Notes under the pieces: model-generated | Seen by the model: the letters and a program-made list of their open reading frames with translations, nothing else | Databases searched by the model: none | What the model was told of the DNA's origin: nothing | Shown: piece after piece, positions 27,974 to 36,780 of the stretch | How the letters are laid out: each line of letters begins with the position of its first letter | Numbering within the stretch: the stretch's first letter is position 1 | From: Nocardia sp. BSTN01 | GTDB lineage: Bacteria; Actinomycetota; Actinomycetes; Mycobacteriales; Mycobacteriaceae | Length of the DNA: 64,000 bases | Direction: 5' to 3' | NCBI RefSeq assembly: GCF_015354405.1 | Contig: NZ_JADKYP010000027.1 | Location: 1-64,000 of the forward strand | Translations under genes and position numbers: made by a program

Positions 27974-29022
27974 TGCGGAATCCTTTTCAACGTGCCGATA
28001 CCGAGAGAGCCGTCGCCGGAAGGCGCGGCCACGGGCAGCTCGGCGATACCGGCTGCCCCGAGTTCCAGGTCCTGTTCCGCATCCGCCTCCTGCTCGGGGG
28101 CGTCGGGAAGGTCGTCGAAGAAATCGTTGGCCGGGGTGAAGAACAGCGTGCCGGTGATCGCGGTGGAGAAGTCGAGAATACGGTCGTACGGTGCTTCGTC
28201 GGTGCCGAGGAACATGCGCACCAGCATCCGCTCGGTGACATCCGGGGTGGCCGCGTAAGCGATGTAGTACGTGCCGAATTCGCCCTCGCGGACACTGCCG
28301 AAGGGCATGTTGGCGCGCAGTATCTGGCGTTCGGTCCCGTCCGGATCGATCAGGGTGTTGACCGCCACATGGGAATCCGCCGGCTTGTCCTCGTCGGACA
28401 GTTCCAGATCCTCGAGTTTGGTACGGCCGATGACGAGCTGCTGCTCCTCGACGGTCAGCGAACTCCACGCCTCCAGATCGTGCAGATATTTCTGCACGAC
28501 GACATAACTTCCGCCGGCGAAGTCGGGATCCTCGTCACCGATCAGTGCCGCGGCGACCGCGGCGGGACCCTCGGGATTCTCGGTGCCATCGACGAAGCCG
28601 AGCAGATCGCGCTGTTCGAAATAGCGGAATCCGACCGTCTCGTCGATGATCGTGGCGGCGCCCTTCAACCGGGAACCGATCAGCATCGCCAATTCGAAAC
28701 AGGCGTCCGGCAATTCGCCCTTGATGTGGAACAGCAGATCGCCCGGCGTGGCCGGAGCCTGATGCTTCGCCCCGGCGTAGCCCGGAAATTCGTGCAGCTC
28801 AGCGGGTTTCGGGCCGGCGAACAGCCGATCCCAGGCGGCGGAACCGATACTCGTCACGCAGGACAGCTGCGTCTGCGGCACCCGGAATCCGATCGAGCGC
28901 CGCAGGCCCGCCAGATCGGCGAGAAGGTCACGCACCACCGGCTCACCGCCCTCGTCGATGGTCGCGACGAGGAAGATCGCGGCGCGCGAGAGCGGATCGA
29001 GGATCGGCTGCGGCTCACCCAT
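27970..29022 (-). CDS. DyP-type heme peroxidase, encapsulin cargo
   Basis: The 350-residue protein has the DyP signature GFVDGTENP with the catalytic Asp of the GxxDG motif and a downstream HVAVN proximal-side region. It would oxidise aromatic substrates with peroxide. The C-terminus is a proline/acid-rich linker and then DGSLGIGTLKRIPQ, which fits the cargo-loading peptide consensus (GSLGIGSLKR) used to dock into family 1 encapsulins. The ATG at 29022 was chosen; a TTG two codons upstream is possible. No strong ribosome site is seen. The cupin gene lies 64 bp upstream on the same strand. Confidence 0.95.
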   Translation of the reverse strand: MGEPQPILDPLSRAAIFLVATIDEGGEPVVRDLLADLAGLRRSIGFRVPQTQLSCVTSIGSAAWDRLFAGPKPAELHEFPGYAGAKHQAPATPGDLLFHIKGELPDACFELAMLIGSRLKGAATIIDETVGFRYFEQRDLLGFVDGTENPEGPAAVAAALIGDEDPDFAGGSYVVVQKYLHDLEAWSSLTVEEQQLVIGRTKLEDLELSDEDKPADSHVAVNTLIDPDGTERQILRANMPFGSVREGEFGTYYIAYAATPDVTERMLVRMFLGTDEAPYDRILDFSTAITGTLFFTPANDFFDDLPDAPEQEADAEQDLELGAAGIAELPVAAPSGDGSLGIGTLKRIPQ

Positions 29023-29086
29023 GATCAACAGGGTACGGTGCCCACCCGACAGCGGGTGCGGACGGCCCGGCCCGGCGAGACCGGCG

Positions 29087-29413
29087 TCACTTCGCGACGG
29101 TCAGCAGGAATACCGCGTCGTCGATCGCTTTCACACTGTGCCGGGCCGACGGAATGACCAGCAGATCGCCGGGCGATCCCTTCCACTCGTTGGTGCCGCA
29201 GATCAGAATCAGGGTTCCGGTCAGAACCTGCAGGGTGGCTTCACCGTGAGTTTCGTGCTCGGCCAGGCTCTGGCCGGCGGTCAGCGCGATCAGGGTCTGG
29301 CGCAGGCTGTGGGTATGGCCGCCGTAGAGGGTTTGCGAACTGCGTCCACTCGTGGCGGATGCGGCCAGTTTCAGCTGCTGGCGAGCCGCCGCCGTCAGCG
29401 ATTTCTTGTCCAT
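29087..29413 (-). CDS. Small cupin-domain protein
   Basis: A 108-residue single-cupin protein. The core runs from about residue 35 (SLRQTLIALTAGQSLAEHE) through GEATLQVLTGTLIL to GDLLVIPSARHSV. The pattern with H, E and a distal H suggests a metal site. GAGAGG lies at the right distance before the ATG. Function is unknown. It sits upstream of the peroxidase and encapsulin genes on the same strand and may open that operon. The 132 bp between it and folA could hold its promoter, but I see no clear consensus. Confidence 0.85.
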   Translation of the reverse strand: MDKKSLTAAARQQLKLAASATSGRSSQTLYGGHTHSLRQTLIALTAGQSLAEHETHGEATLQVLTGTLILICGTNEWKGSPGDLLVIPSARHSVKAIDDAVFLLTVAK

Positions 29414-29545
29414 GATCTGCCTCTCGCGGTTCAGCCGGGATCGGGGCTGTGGTCACAGGCTGGATATCGCTGAGTATGCCGGACCCACCTCGCCCGGTCG
29501 GGCGTTTCGCCGATGCGATTCGGGTTCGAGACCTGCCGGGCCCGG

Positions 29546-30052
29546 TCAGCCGACCGTCGCGGGGGCGGTGTCGCGGGCGAAGCACCGGATCCGGTAACGC
29601 AGACCCGACCGAGACTGCGACCAGGGCGCGTCCTCCACCTGCCAATCGCCCTCGATCGCGGGTGCGTAGGCGTCACCGGGGATATCGGTGTCGACTTCGG
29701 TGACTATCAGGTCGGTCGCGTAATCCATTGCCTGCCGGTAGATTTCGCCGCCGCCGATGATCCACACGGTCTCCGCGGCGGCCAGTGCGATGGCGCCGGC
29801 CACCGAGTCGGCGCGTTCGGCGCCCGGCGCCGACCACTGCGATTGCCGCGTGATGACGATATTGCGCCGCCCGGGCAGCGGCCGGAAGCGCGCGGGCAGC
29901 GAATCCCAGGTGCGCCGGCCCATCAGCACCGGATGATCGGCGGTGACCGTTTTGAAATGCGCCATATCCTCGGGCACTCGCCACGGGATGGCGTTGTCGG
30001 CACCGATCACGCCGGCCGGGGTCTGCGCCCAGATCAGCCCGATGCGGCTCAT
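29546..30052 (-). CDS. folA: Dihydrofolate reductase
   Basis: A 168-residue FolA of mycobacterial type: [14 protein letters not shown], the substrate-binding [13 protein letters not shown] with Asp, GRRTWDSLP, the cofactor segment [12 protein letters not shown] and [10 protein letters not shown]. It reduces dihydrofolate with NADPH. The start overlaps the thyA stop by four bases (ATGA), so it is made from the thyA transcript, which fits the shared pathway because ThyA yields dihydrofolate. Confidence 0.97.
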   Translation of the reverse strand: MSRIGLIWAQTPAGVIGADNAIPWRVPEDMAHFKTVTADHPVLMGRRTWDSLPARFRPLPGRRNIVITRQSQWSAPGAERADSVAGAIALAAAETVWIIGGGEIYRQAMDYATDLIVTEVDTDIPGDAYAPAIEGDWQVEDAPWSQSRSGLRYRIRCFARDTAPATVG

Positions 30053-30861
30053 ACCGCCACCGGCGCCTTGATCGCCGGATGATGGCGGTAGTCGAGCACT
30101 TCCACATCCTCGAAGCCATAGTCGAACAGGCTCGGCGCGGGCCGCAGATGCAACCGGGGGAACGGATACGGTTCGCGGCTGAGCTGTTCGCGGACCTGGC
30201 TCAGATGGTTGTCGTAGATGTGGCAGTCGCCGCCGGTCCAGATGAAATCGCCGGGCTCCAATTCCGTCTGCTGCGCGACCATATGGGTGAGCAGCGCGTA
30301 GCTCGCGATATTGAACGGCACCCCGAGGAACAGGTCGGCGCTGCGCTGGTACAGCTGACAGGACAGTTTTCCGTCCGCCACATGGAATTGGAAGAACGCG
30401 TGGCAGGGCGCCAGCGCCATCTTGTCCAGCTCTGCCACATTCCAGGCCGAGACGATGATCCGGCGGGAATCCGGGTCGGTGCGCAGGGTTTGCAAAACCT
30501 GCGCTATCTGGTCGATATGGGTGCCGTCCGGCGTGGGCCAGCTGCGCCACTGGACCCCGTAGACCGGGCCCAGTTCACCGTGCGCGTCGGCCCATTCGTC
30601 CCAGATCGTGACGCCGTGCTCGTGTAGCCAGCGGATGTTGGAATCGCCGCGCAGGAACCACAGCAATTCGTAGACGATCGATTTCAGATGCACCTTTTTC
30701 GTGGTGATCAGCGGGAATCCGGCGGAGAGGTCGTAGCGCAGCTGATGTCCGAAAATCGAACGCGTACCCGTCCCGGTGCGGTCGGATTTCGGCGTACCGC
30801 GCTCGAGTACCAGCCGCAGCAGATCCTCGTACTGAGTGTCGTTTCCGGGCGCGCCGTCCAT
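30049..30861 (-). CDS. thyA: Thymidylate synthase
   Basis: A 270-residue Thy[19 protein letters not shown], the catalytic cysteine in [10 protein letters not shown], the phosphate-binding DSRRI and the substrate asparagine in FNIASYALL. It methylates dUMP to dTMP using methylene-tetrahydrofolate. It is the first gene of thyA-folA, and its transcript is probably leaderless. It is divergent from cobF across 71 bp. Confidence 0.98.
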   Translation of the reverse strand: MDGAPGNDTQYEDLLRLVLERGTPKSDRTGTGTRSIFGHQLRYDLSAGFPLITTKKVHLKSIVYELLWFLRGDSNIRWLHEHGVTIWDEWADAHGELGPVYGVQWRSWPTPDGTHIDQIAQVLQTLRTDPDSRRIIVSAWNVAELDKMALAPCHAFFQFHVADGKLSCQLYQRSADLFLGVPFNIASYALLTHMVAQQTELEPGDFIWTGGDCHIYDNHLSQVREQLSREPYPFPRLHLRPAPSLFDYGFEDVEVLDYRHHPAIKAPVAV

Positions 30862-30868
30862 ATCCGCA

Positions 30869-30874
30869 AGCCTA
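30869..30874 (-). promoter_or_regulatory. -10 box (TAGGCT) of thyA
   Basis: On the minus strand TAGGCT ends 7 bp before the thyA ATG and no ribosome site exists, which fits a leaderless transcript. No good -35 is visible. Confidence 0.4.
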
Positions 30875-30918
30875 GCCTTCGGGCGACCACCGCCCTCATC
30901 GCCCGGTGGTCCGCTGGC

Positions 30919-30924
30919 TAGCCT
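30919..30924 (+). promoter_or_regulatory. -10 box (TAGCCT) of cobF
   Basis: TAGCCT ends 8 bp before the chosen GTG start of cobF, with no ribosome site between. This supports both the GTG start and a leaderless transcript. Confidence 0.35.
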
Positions 30925-30932
30925 GGGGCACC

Positions 30933-31685
30933 GTGCGCATGCTCTATGTGATCGGAATCGGCGCCGGTGATCCCCGGCAGGTGACCGTGCAGGCGGTCGA
31001 GGCGATTCGGCAGGTCGACACGTTCTTCGTCATCGGCAAGGGCGAGACCAAGCGGGAGCTGACCGAGGTCCGCGCCGCGATCCTCGCCGGACACGCCGAT
31101 CCGGAGCATCGCGTGGTGTCCATCGCCGATCCACCGCGGGAACGCACGGTCTCCGGCGCCGCCGATTACCGCGAGGTGGTCGAGGACTGGCATCGCCGCC
31201 GCGCCGAACTGCTGGCCGAGGCATTCGATGCCACCGAGGGGGTCGGCGGCATCCTGGTCTGGGGTGATCCCTCGCTCTACGACAGCACCCTGCGGATGGT
31301 GCAGCGAGTGCTGGACGCGGGAACGCGATTCGAGTACGCGGTGATCCCGGGGGTCACCAGCGCGCAGGCCCTGGCGGCGGCCCATCGCATCGTGCTGCAC
31401 GAGATCGGCGAACCGGTGCACATCACCACCGGTCGCCGCCTGCGTACCGAGGGCGTGGCGGCCGACGGGTCGACGCTGGTGATGCTCGACGGCGAGTGTT
31501 CGTTCACGCAGGTGCCCGGCGACGATCTGCACATCTGGTGGGGCGCCTACCTGGGCATGCCGGACGAGACGTTGATCGAGGGTCCGCTGCGGGCGGTCGA
31601 GGATCGAATCGTCCGGCGCCGCAACGAACTTCGGGAGGCCAAAGGATGGGTGATGGACATATATCTCTTGCGCAGAGCCGATTAG
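30933..31685 (+). CDS. cobF: Precorrin-6A synthase (deacetylating), CobF
   Basis: The 250-residue protein begins with the tetrapyrrole methylase signature [17 protein letters not shown] and has the acceptor/SAM loop [12 protein letters not shown] and [15 protein letters not shown]. Length and sequence match CobF of the aerobic cobalamin pathway, which methylates precorrin-5 at C1 and removes the acetyl group. The GTG at 30933 was chosen because the family starts two or three residues before the IHVIGIGAG strand; an ATG lies two codons further in. No other cobalamin genes are nearby. Confidence 0.93.
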   Translation: MRMLYVIGIGAGDPRQVTVQAVEAIRQVDTFFVIGKGETKRELTEVRAAILAGHADPEHRVVSIADPPRERTVSGAADYREVVEDWHRRRAELLAEAFDATEGVGGILVWGDPSLYDSTLRMVQRVLDAGTRFEYAVIPGVTSAQALAAAHRIVLHEIGEPVHITTGRRLRTEGVAADGSTLVMLDGECSFTQVPGDDLHIWWGAYLGMPDETLIEGPLRAVEDRIVRRRNELREAKGWVMDIYLLRRAD

Positions 31686-31815
31686 CGGGCGTTCGTCCCC
31701 CGGATATGTCCGAAATAGCCCCAAAATTGCTGTGGAATAAATCGATACGAATGTGATCCAGACCACCGGCCGGTTCGAATCACTGTCATCGATCGAAATC
31801 CGACTGGAGGTTTTC

Positions 31816-32769
31816 ATGGCAGGGCAGCATTCGGCGGCATCGGGACAGTGGTGCCGGCGCGTTGGTTCCTCACTCGTCATCGGCGCGTTGCCACTGACCG
31901 TGGCGCTGTGGCAGACGGGTGTGGCGGGGGCGGCCGCGCCGACCGCCGAATCGGGTGTGGCGGGGGCGCTGCCGGACGCCGGAACCGTCGCCGCCGGTGT
32001 CTCGAACGCGGCGGATGCCGTGGCACGCGTGGTGGCGCAGGCCAATCCGTGGCAGTTCCAGCCGAGTGCCGCGACCGATCCGGCCGTACCGCCGTTCGCC
32101 GCGCCGGTCGCCGATGCCGAACCGAATGCCTCCGCCGATGCCGCAGCGCCGGCCGCCGCACCCGCCCCGGGCGCCGTCTCGTCGAACCGCAACGCCGCCA
32201 ACAGCACTCGGGCGGTCCCCGATCTGACCGCGCCGGCCATGGTGAATCCAGGCGCACTGCATCTGCCCGACCTCGCCCATCCGGCGGCGCCGGTGGCGCC
32301 GATCAAGGCGCCCGACGGCACCATCCGGATCGGTTCGGTCGTCACGCCCCGGCCCGATTTCATCGATCCGCAGTTGAGCGCGCAGATCAACGATTCGGCC
32401 GCGCAGACCGAGGCGGGGTTGGCGCAGACACTGGACTCGGCCGGATTCGAGCCGTCGCGCTCGGACCGCATCGCCGCGGACACCCTCGCCGGCGCGGTGA
32501 TCGGGTCCAGCGTGGGCAATATCGTCAGCAGCCCCATCGCGAGCACCAGCGCGGTCGTCGGCGCGGTCGCCGGTTTCATCGCCGGGATCCCGTTCCTGCC
32601 CGCGGGCCTGGTCGTCATGCCGGTCGTCGGGGCCGCCATCGGATACGCGGTGATCGCGGCGCCGGCCGCTGCCGCGGGTGCCGCGATCGGCGCCGGAGTG
32701 GGCGCGATCGAGGGTGCGGTCGCCCCCGGTGCGGCCACACCGCCGCAGGCGGCTCCCGCTCAGATGTGA
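31816..32769 (+). CDS. Secreted Ala/Pro-rich protein with C-terminal glycine-zipper segments
   Basis: The 317-residue protein starts at 31816 after a good ctggagg ribosome site. A signal peptide is visible: a basic stretch (WCRRVG), a hydrophobic core (SSLVIGALPLTVALW) and a likely cut after AGAAA. The middle is disordered and rich in Ala and Pro. The final 100 residues hold small-residue helices (for example VVGAVAGFIAGIPFLPAGLV, then PAAAAGAAIGAGVGAIEGAV) that could insert into a membrane. I do not recognise a family with known function; similar exported proteins are common in Nocardia. Confidence 0.8.
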   Translation: MAGQHSAASGQWCRRVGSSLVIGALPLTVALWQTGVAGAAAPTAESGVAGALPDAGTVAAGVSNAADAVARVVAQANPWQFQPSAATDPAVPPFAAPVADAEPNASADAAAPAAAPAPGAVSSNRNAANSTRAVPDLTAPAMVNPGALHLPDLAHPAAPVAPIKAPDGTIRIGSVVTPRPDFIDPQLSAQINDSAAQTEAGLAQTLDSAGFEPSRSDRIAADTLAGAVIGSSVGNIVSSPIASTSAVVGAVAGFIAGIPFLPAGLVVMPVVGAAIGYAVIAAPAAAAGAAIGAGVGAIEGAVAPGAATPPQAAPAQM

Positions 32770-32778
32770 TCCGGGCCG

Positions 32779-32801
32779 CGGCCGTCGCGCGAATGCGGCC
32801 G
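32779..32801. terminator. Weak possible terminator hairpin
   Basis: CGGCCG repeated as an inverted pair with an 11-base loop lies just after the secreted-protein gene. It may be chance in this GC-rich DNA. Confidence 0.25.
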
Positions 32802-32819
32802 GTTGTCGGTGGGCGCCGG

Positions 32820-32825
32820 TAGGCT
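32820..32825 (+). promoter_or_regulatory. -10 box (TAGGCT) of the Fpg/Nei glycosylase gene
   Basis: TAGGCT ends 6 bp before the ATG at 32832 and there is no ribosome site, the same arrangement as at marR and thyA. Confidence 0.45.
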
Positions 32826-32831
32826 GCGTGA

Positions 32832-33698
32832 ATGCCCGAGTTGCCGGAGATCATGGCGCTCGAACAGTTTCTGGTCGAGCATGCCGTCGGCGCGGTTGTC
32901 GGGCGGGTCGACGTCGCGGCGCTGAGTGTGCTCAAGACGTTCGACCCGCCGGTGACCGCGCTGTCCGGGCGTGACGTCACGGGCGCCGGGCATTGGGGCA
33001 AGCATCTGGGCCTCGACTGCGACGGCCTGTGGCTGATCACGCATCTGTCCCGCGGTGGCTGGCTGCGCTGGATCGACGAACCCGGCGCCGCGCCGCCGAA
33101 ACCGGGGAAAGGCCCACTGGCACTGCGGGTCCACTTCTTCACCCCGGAGGGCGCGACGCCCGCCTTCGATCTCACCGAGGCCGGTACCAAGAAGCGGCTC
33201 GCGGTCTGGATCACCGAGGATCCGCGGTCGGTGCCCGGCATCGCTCGCCTGGGCCCCGACGCGCTCGAGATCTCCGAGGACCACTTCGCCGAACTCCTCG
33301 CCGGCACCTCGCAGCGACTGAAAACCGTCTTGGCCGATCAGAGCGTACTGGCCGGCATCGGCAACGCCTACTCCGACGAGATCCTGCACGCCGCCCGGCT
33401 CTCACCCTTCGCCACCGCGTCCACACTCGGCGCGGACAAGGTCGCCGAGCTGTACCGGGCGATGCGCGGCATCCTCACCGACGCGATCACCCGCTCCGTC
33501 GGTCAGGACGCGGCGCGGCTCAAGGGGGAGAAGCGGTCGGGCATGCAAGTGCACGCGCGGACCGGACTGCCGTGCCCGGTCTGCGGCGACACCGTGCGCG
33601 AGGTCGCCTACGCCGACAAATCGTTCCAGTACTGCCCGACCTGCCAGACCGGCGGCAAGATCCTCGCCGATCGGCGGATGTCCCGGCTGCTCAAGTAG
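32832..33698 (+). CDS. Fpg/Nei-family DNA glycosylase
   Basis: The 288-residue protein has the N-terminal MPELPE with catalytic Pro and Glu, the lysine loop HWGKHLGL, the helix-two-turn-helix LADQSVLAGIGNAYSDEIL, and a zinc finger CPVC to CPTC. It would excise oxidised bases and cut the strand. The usual GRST just before the second cysteine pair is DKSF here, so the base-intercalating arginine is a lysine, and a basic tail ADRRMSRLLK follows. This places it in the actinobacterial side branch rather than classic MutM. It ends 1 bp from the convergent esterase stop. Confidence 0.92.
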   Translation: MPELPEIMALEQFLVEHAVGAVVGRVDVAALSVLKTFDPPVTALSGRDVTGAGHWGKHLGLDCDGLWLITHLSRGGWLRWIDEPGAAPPKPGKGPLALRVHFFTPEGATPAFDLTEAGTKKRLAVWITEDPRSVPGIARLGPDALEISEDHFAELLAGTSQRLKTVLADQSVLAGIGNAYSDEILHAARLSPFATASTLGADKVAELYRAMRGILTDAITRSVGQDAARLKGEKRSGMQVHARTGLPCPVCGDTVREVAYADKSFQYCPTCQTGGKILADRRMSRLLK

Positions 33699-33699
33699 T

Positions 33700-35205
33700 T
33701 CAGACCAGCGCCGGAACCCGGACTCCGTGCCACGCGAGTCGTTTCGCGCGATCCGGATCGACCTCCACCCGCGCCGGGCTGTCGATGATGCGCGTGCTGC
33801 GGCGCTGCTCGGTGTACTGCGGCCAGGACGGCAGCGGCTCGCCCTTGCGGGCGAACGACAGCCAGTTGTCCTGGAATTCGCGCTGCACCGCGAGGAAGTC
33901 CCGGTAGCCGCCGGCCGCGGTGAGGCCACGTCCGATCGCACTGTCCACACCGCCGAAAACCGGAATCAGATCGAACGCGTGGGTGGCGCCGAATCCGGCC
34001 AGCTGGACCACGCGCGGCGCGTAGTCGAGCCGATAGGCGTAGGTCGGGGCGTGGCGGCTGTGGCCCTCGAGCACCTCCACGGTGGGGCGCCAGAAGACGA
34101 AGTCACCGCCCATGCGCACGGCGGCCCGCCGCGACGGATAACCGGGATAGGCTGCCACGACCCGCTTTTCGAGATCGGCGTCGCCGCATCGCGACAGCGC
34201 CACATGCAGCTGTTCGGCGGTGGTGGGCAGGGTGCGGTCGAAGCGTTTGAACAGGGTCGCCTCATCGCGGTTGGTGCCGATGATCAGCGGGACGGCGTGG
34301 GCGCGCCCGGCGGCGATGGCATCGATCGGATCCATCGGCAGGAAGTCGCCGTCGACGACCGGGGCGGCGGGGAAGCTGCCCGGCTGCCGCCACAACACAT
34401 CGCCGATCGCGCGGTCGGCGGCCTTGCGGATGTCGTTCGCACCGGCGCTGCTCAGCGCCTCGGCCGCCTCGTCCGGCGTGGCGCCGAGATTGTCGACGCA
34501 GCGCCGGGCGAAGATCCGCGCCTCCTCGGCGGTCAGCGACCAGTCCGCCGGCGCGCTCTGCGCGATGCCCCGATGGAACAGCCCGGCCGCGGCCGGGGTG
34601 GCGAGCAGGCTGACCACCGCGTGCGCGCCGGCCGATTCGCCGAAGATGGTCACATTGTTCGGGTCACCGCCGAAGGCCGCGATATTGCGCTGCACCCACC
34701 GCAGGGCCGCCACCTGGTCGCGTAGACCCAGATTGGATTCGAAGGGCCGTGTCGCCGTGGAGAATTCACTGAAGTCGACATAGCCGAAGGCGCCCAGCCG
34801 ATAGTTGAACGACACGACGACCACATCGCCGCGCAATGCCAGCCGGGCGCCGGAGTACAGCCGCAGCGCCGAGGTGCCGAGCACATAACCGCCACCGTGG
34901 ATGAACACCATGACCGGCCGGGGCGCGGTGGCCGGTTCCAGCGGCGCGGTGACGTTCAGGGTCAGGCAGTCCTCGCTCGTCGGCTGCGGACCCCGCGGAC
35001 CGATGCGGGCGCCGTCGCGCTGCTGCATCGCGGCGAATCCGTATTCGGTGGCCAGCCGTACACCGGACCAGCTCTCGACGGGCTGCGGCGCGCGGAAACG
35101 AAGATCGCCGACGGGCGGTGCGGCGAAGGGAATCGAACGCCACTGCGCGATGCGACGCCGCCGGAGACCGCGGACAACGCCGTCGGCGGTCGTGATGTCA
35201 ACCAT
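33700..35205 (-). CDS. Type-B carboxylesterase
   Basis: The 501-residue protein has the COesterase pattern: SIPFAAPPVGDLRF, EDCLTLNV, oxyanion loop HGGGYVLG, nucleophile serine in FGESAGAHAV, and the catalytic histidine in GATHAFDLIPVF. It hydrolyses carboxylic esters; the substrate is unknown. There is no signal peptide. It starts 16 bp after the DUF2630 gene on the same strand. The short dyad TTACC-CGAT-GGTAA (35205-35218) lies at the junction and may be regulatory or chance. Confidence 0.94.
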   Translation of the reverse strand: MVDITTADGVVRGLRRRRIAQWRSIPFAAPPVGDLRFRAPQPVESWSGVRLATEYGFAAMQQRDGARIGPRGPQPTSEDCLTLNVTAPLEPATAPRPVMVFIHGGGYVLGTSALRLYSGARLALRGDVVVVSFNYRLGAFGYVDFSEFSTATRPFESNLGLRDQVAALRWVQRNIAAFGGDPNNVTIFGESAGAHAVVSLLATPAAAGLFHRGIAQSAPADWSLTAEEARIFARRCVDNLGATPDEAAEALSSAGANDIRKAADRAIGDVLWRQPGSFPAAPVVDGDFLPMDPIDAIAAGRAHAVPLIIGTNRDEATLFKRFDRTLPTTAEQLHVALSRCGDADLEKRVVAAYPGYPSRRAAVRMGGDFVFWRPTVEVLEGHSRHAPTYAYRLDYAPRVVQLAGFGATHAFDLIPVFGGVDSAIGRGLTAAGGYRDFLAVQREFQDNWLSFARKGEPLPSWPQYTEQRRSTRIIDSPARVEVDPDRAKRLAWHGVRVPALV

Positions 35206-35221
35206 TACCCGATGGTAACCG

Positions 35222-35467
35222 TTACTGCAGGTACCCTTCGACCTGCTTCACGGGGTTGGCTTGGGCTTCGTCGGGGTTGCCGCCCTGCTGGATGCGGGCC
35301 CGCCGCTGCCGCAGCAGATCCCAGCACTGATCGAGCATCACCTCGAGATCGGCCAGCTTCGCCCGTTCGGTCTCGGGATCGAGCTCCCCGCTGGTGGCCT
35401 TGGACCGCAGCTGATGCTCCTGCTTCACCAGGTCCTGGATATGGGCAAGGATGTCCTGTTCGGTCAT
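35222..35467 (-). CDS. DUF2630 family small helical protein
   Basis: The 81-residue protein (MTEQDILAHIQDLVKQEH, then DLEVMLDQCWDLLRQRRARI) is a charged two-helix protein that I recognise as the actinobacterial DUF2630 family, of unknown function. The ATG at 35467 fits the family; a longer frame upstream is unlikely. It probably forms an operon with the esterase. It is also the first gene after the giant ORF (114-bp gap, nothing seen in it), so an immunity-type role cannot be excluded but has no support. Confidence 0.8.
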   Translation of the reverse strand: MTEQDILAHIQDLVKQEHQLRSKATSGELDPETERAKLADLEVMLDQCWDLLRQRRARIQQGGNPDEAQANPVKQVEGYLQ

Positions 35468-35581
35468 GAGGCCATGGTACGGCGCGGTGCGGTGCGCCAC
35501 GGGTGACGCGGCCTGTTCGGTCGCCTCCCGCCGAGAGCGGGTACCGGTCCAGTCGTTTCGTCAGGTCCGGCAGGCTCGCGC

Positions 35582-36780
35582 TCACCTGCGGATCGGCCGT
35601 GGCGACGACTCCCGCACCGGGCCACCGTGGCGCTCTCCGGTCGGGGCGGTGGGGCCGGCGCTTCCGTTCGGGGTTCGGAGCGCCGTGCCGGTACCGGTCG
35701 CATCAATGATGTTGGCGAGGAACGGGACTCGGGCGACCGCTGCGGCCGGATGGCGGCGCAGGACGGTTTCGCGCACGGTCCGGATGTACCCTTCGGTTTC
35801 CGGATGATCGCGGCGCCGCAGGTAGTGGCCGAAGTCGTAGTCACCACCCAGCAACTCGTGTGTCGTCTCCGCGAGCAGCCGTAGCCTTTCGTTCGCGGGT
35901 GTGGACGGGCGGGTTCGGCGCAGTTGTGTGCGCAGGGCGTCGTCGAGTATCTCGGGAGCGGCATCCGGTCCGGCGGCCAGCACTTCCGCGACGGTGGAGG
36001 TGAACCACTGGGCGATTCGCCCCTCCACCGATGTCGTGCCCTGGAATCCGTCGCGCAACCGCATGGCGTGACGCAGCTGATACGGCTCGATCCAGTGGTT
36101 GAGGAAGCGGTCGTATACGGGGCGGCAGGCGATCATCGGAAGCAAGCTGTCGCCCGCGTAACGTGCTCGGAAGTATGCCGGTGTCTGCCGGTCCAGGGCT
36201 CGGCAACCCGGATAGTTCAATCCGTAGACACCGTCGCGGGGGATGGGATCGAAATGCCGGAACTCCTCCGGCCGCAAGAGTTTCCGGGTCAGGTCACGAT
36301 CGACTTGGAGGATCGGTCGTGCCGCGACCATCGCGAGGTAGGGGTACTGCGGAAGTTCGTCGAGCGACAGGTCGCGCTGCACGCGGCCGATGGCGCTGGC
36401 ATGTGCCGCGGTGTCGGGTCCGCTGGGCTGCTCCAGCTCACCTCCCCACATCGTCCCGTATTTGTAGACGGGCAGCAGCTCACCGGGCGTCCGGGGTCGC
36501 GGCTGTTCGAGCAGCAACCTGCGGCCGCTCGTATTGGGAAGGCCGAGAGCCGCTTCCGCCTCCAGCGCGGCGGCCGAGAATGCCGCGAGCACACTCAGCC
36601 GGGGCCCGCGTTCGCCCAGCCAGTTGAGCTGCCAGTCCCAGTAGTCGGGACTGTCGATCCAGGCCGGGCCGTGCTGTTCACCCGCCGCGATGCGCAGCAG
36701 ATCATCGATGTAGTCGAAGCTCGGACCGAATCCGAGTAGTTCCGCGGCGAGCCGGTCGGGTTCGGGTGCGTATGCGGTCG
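35582..36780 (-). other. Giant protein: C-terminal unknown domain
   Basis: The last 400 or so residues start after a RIGSRPSATAYAPEP linker. They include DYIDDLLRIAAGEQHGPAWI, PVYKYGTMWGGELEQPSG and DGVYGLNYPGCRALDRQTPA. No known toxin signature was identified. In polymorphic toxins the C-terminus often carries the final toxin, so this is a candidate. Confidence 0.4.

Noticed and set aside
29023-29028. TTG as DyP peroxidase start
   Set aside because: An ATG two codons downstream is a better start and the difference is trivial; neither has a strong ribosome site.
35205-35218. TTACC-CGAT-GGTAA dyad at the DUF2630/esterase junction as an operator
   Set aside because: It is short and lies inside a 16-bp gap between co-directional genes; it could be chance, so it is only mentioned with the esterase.
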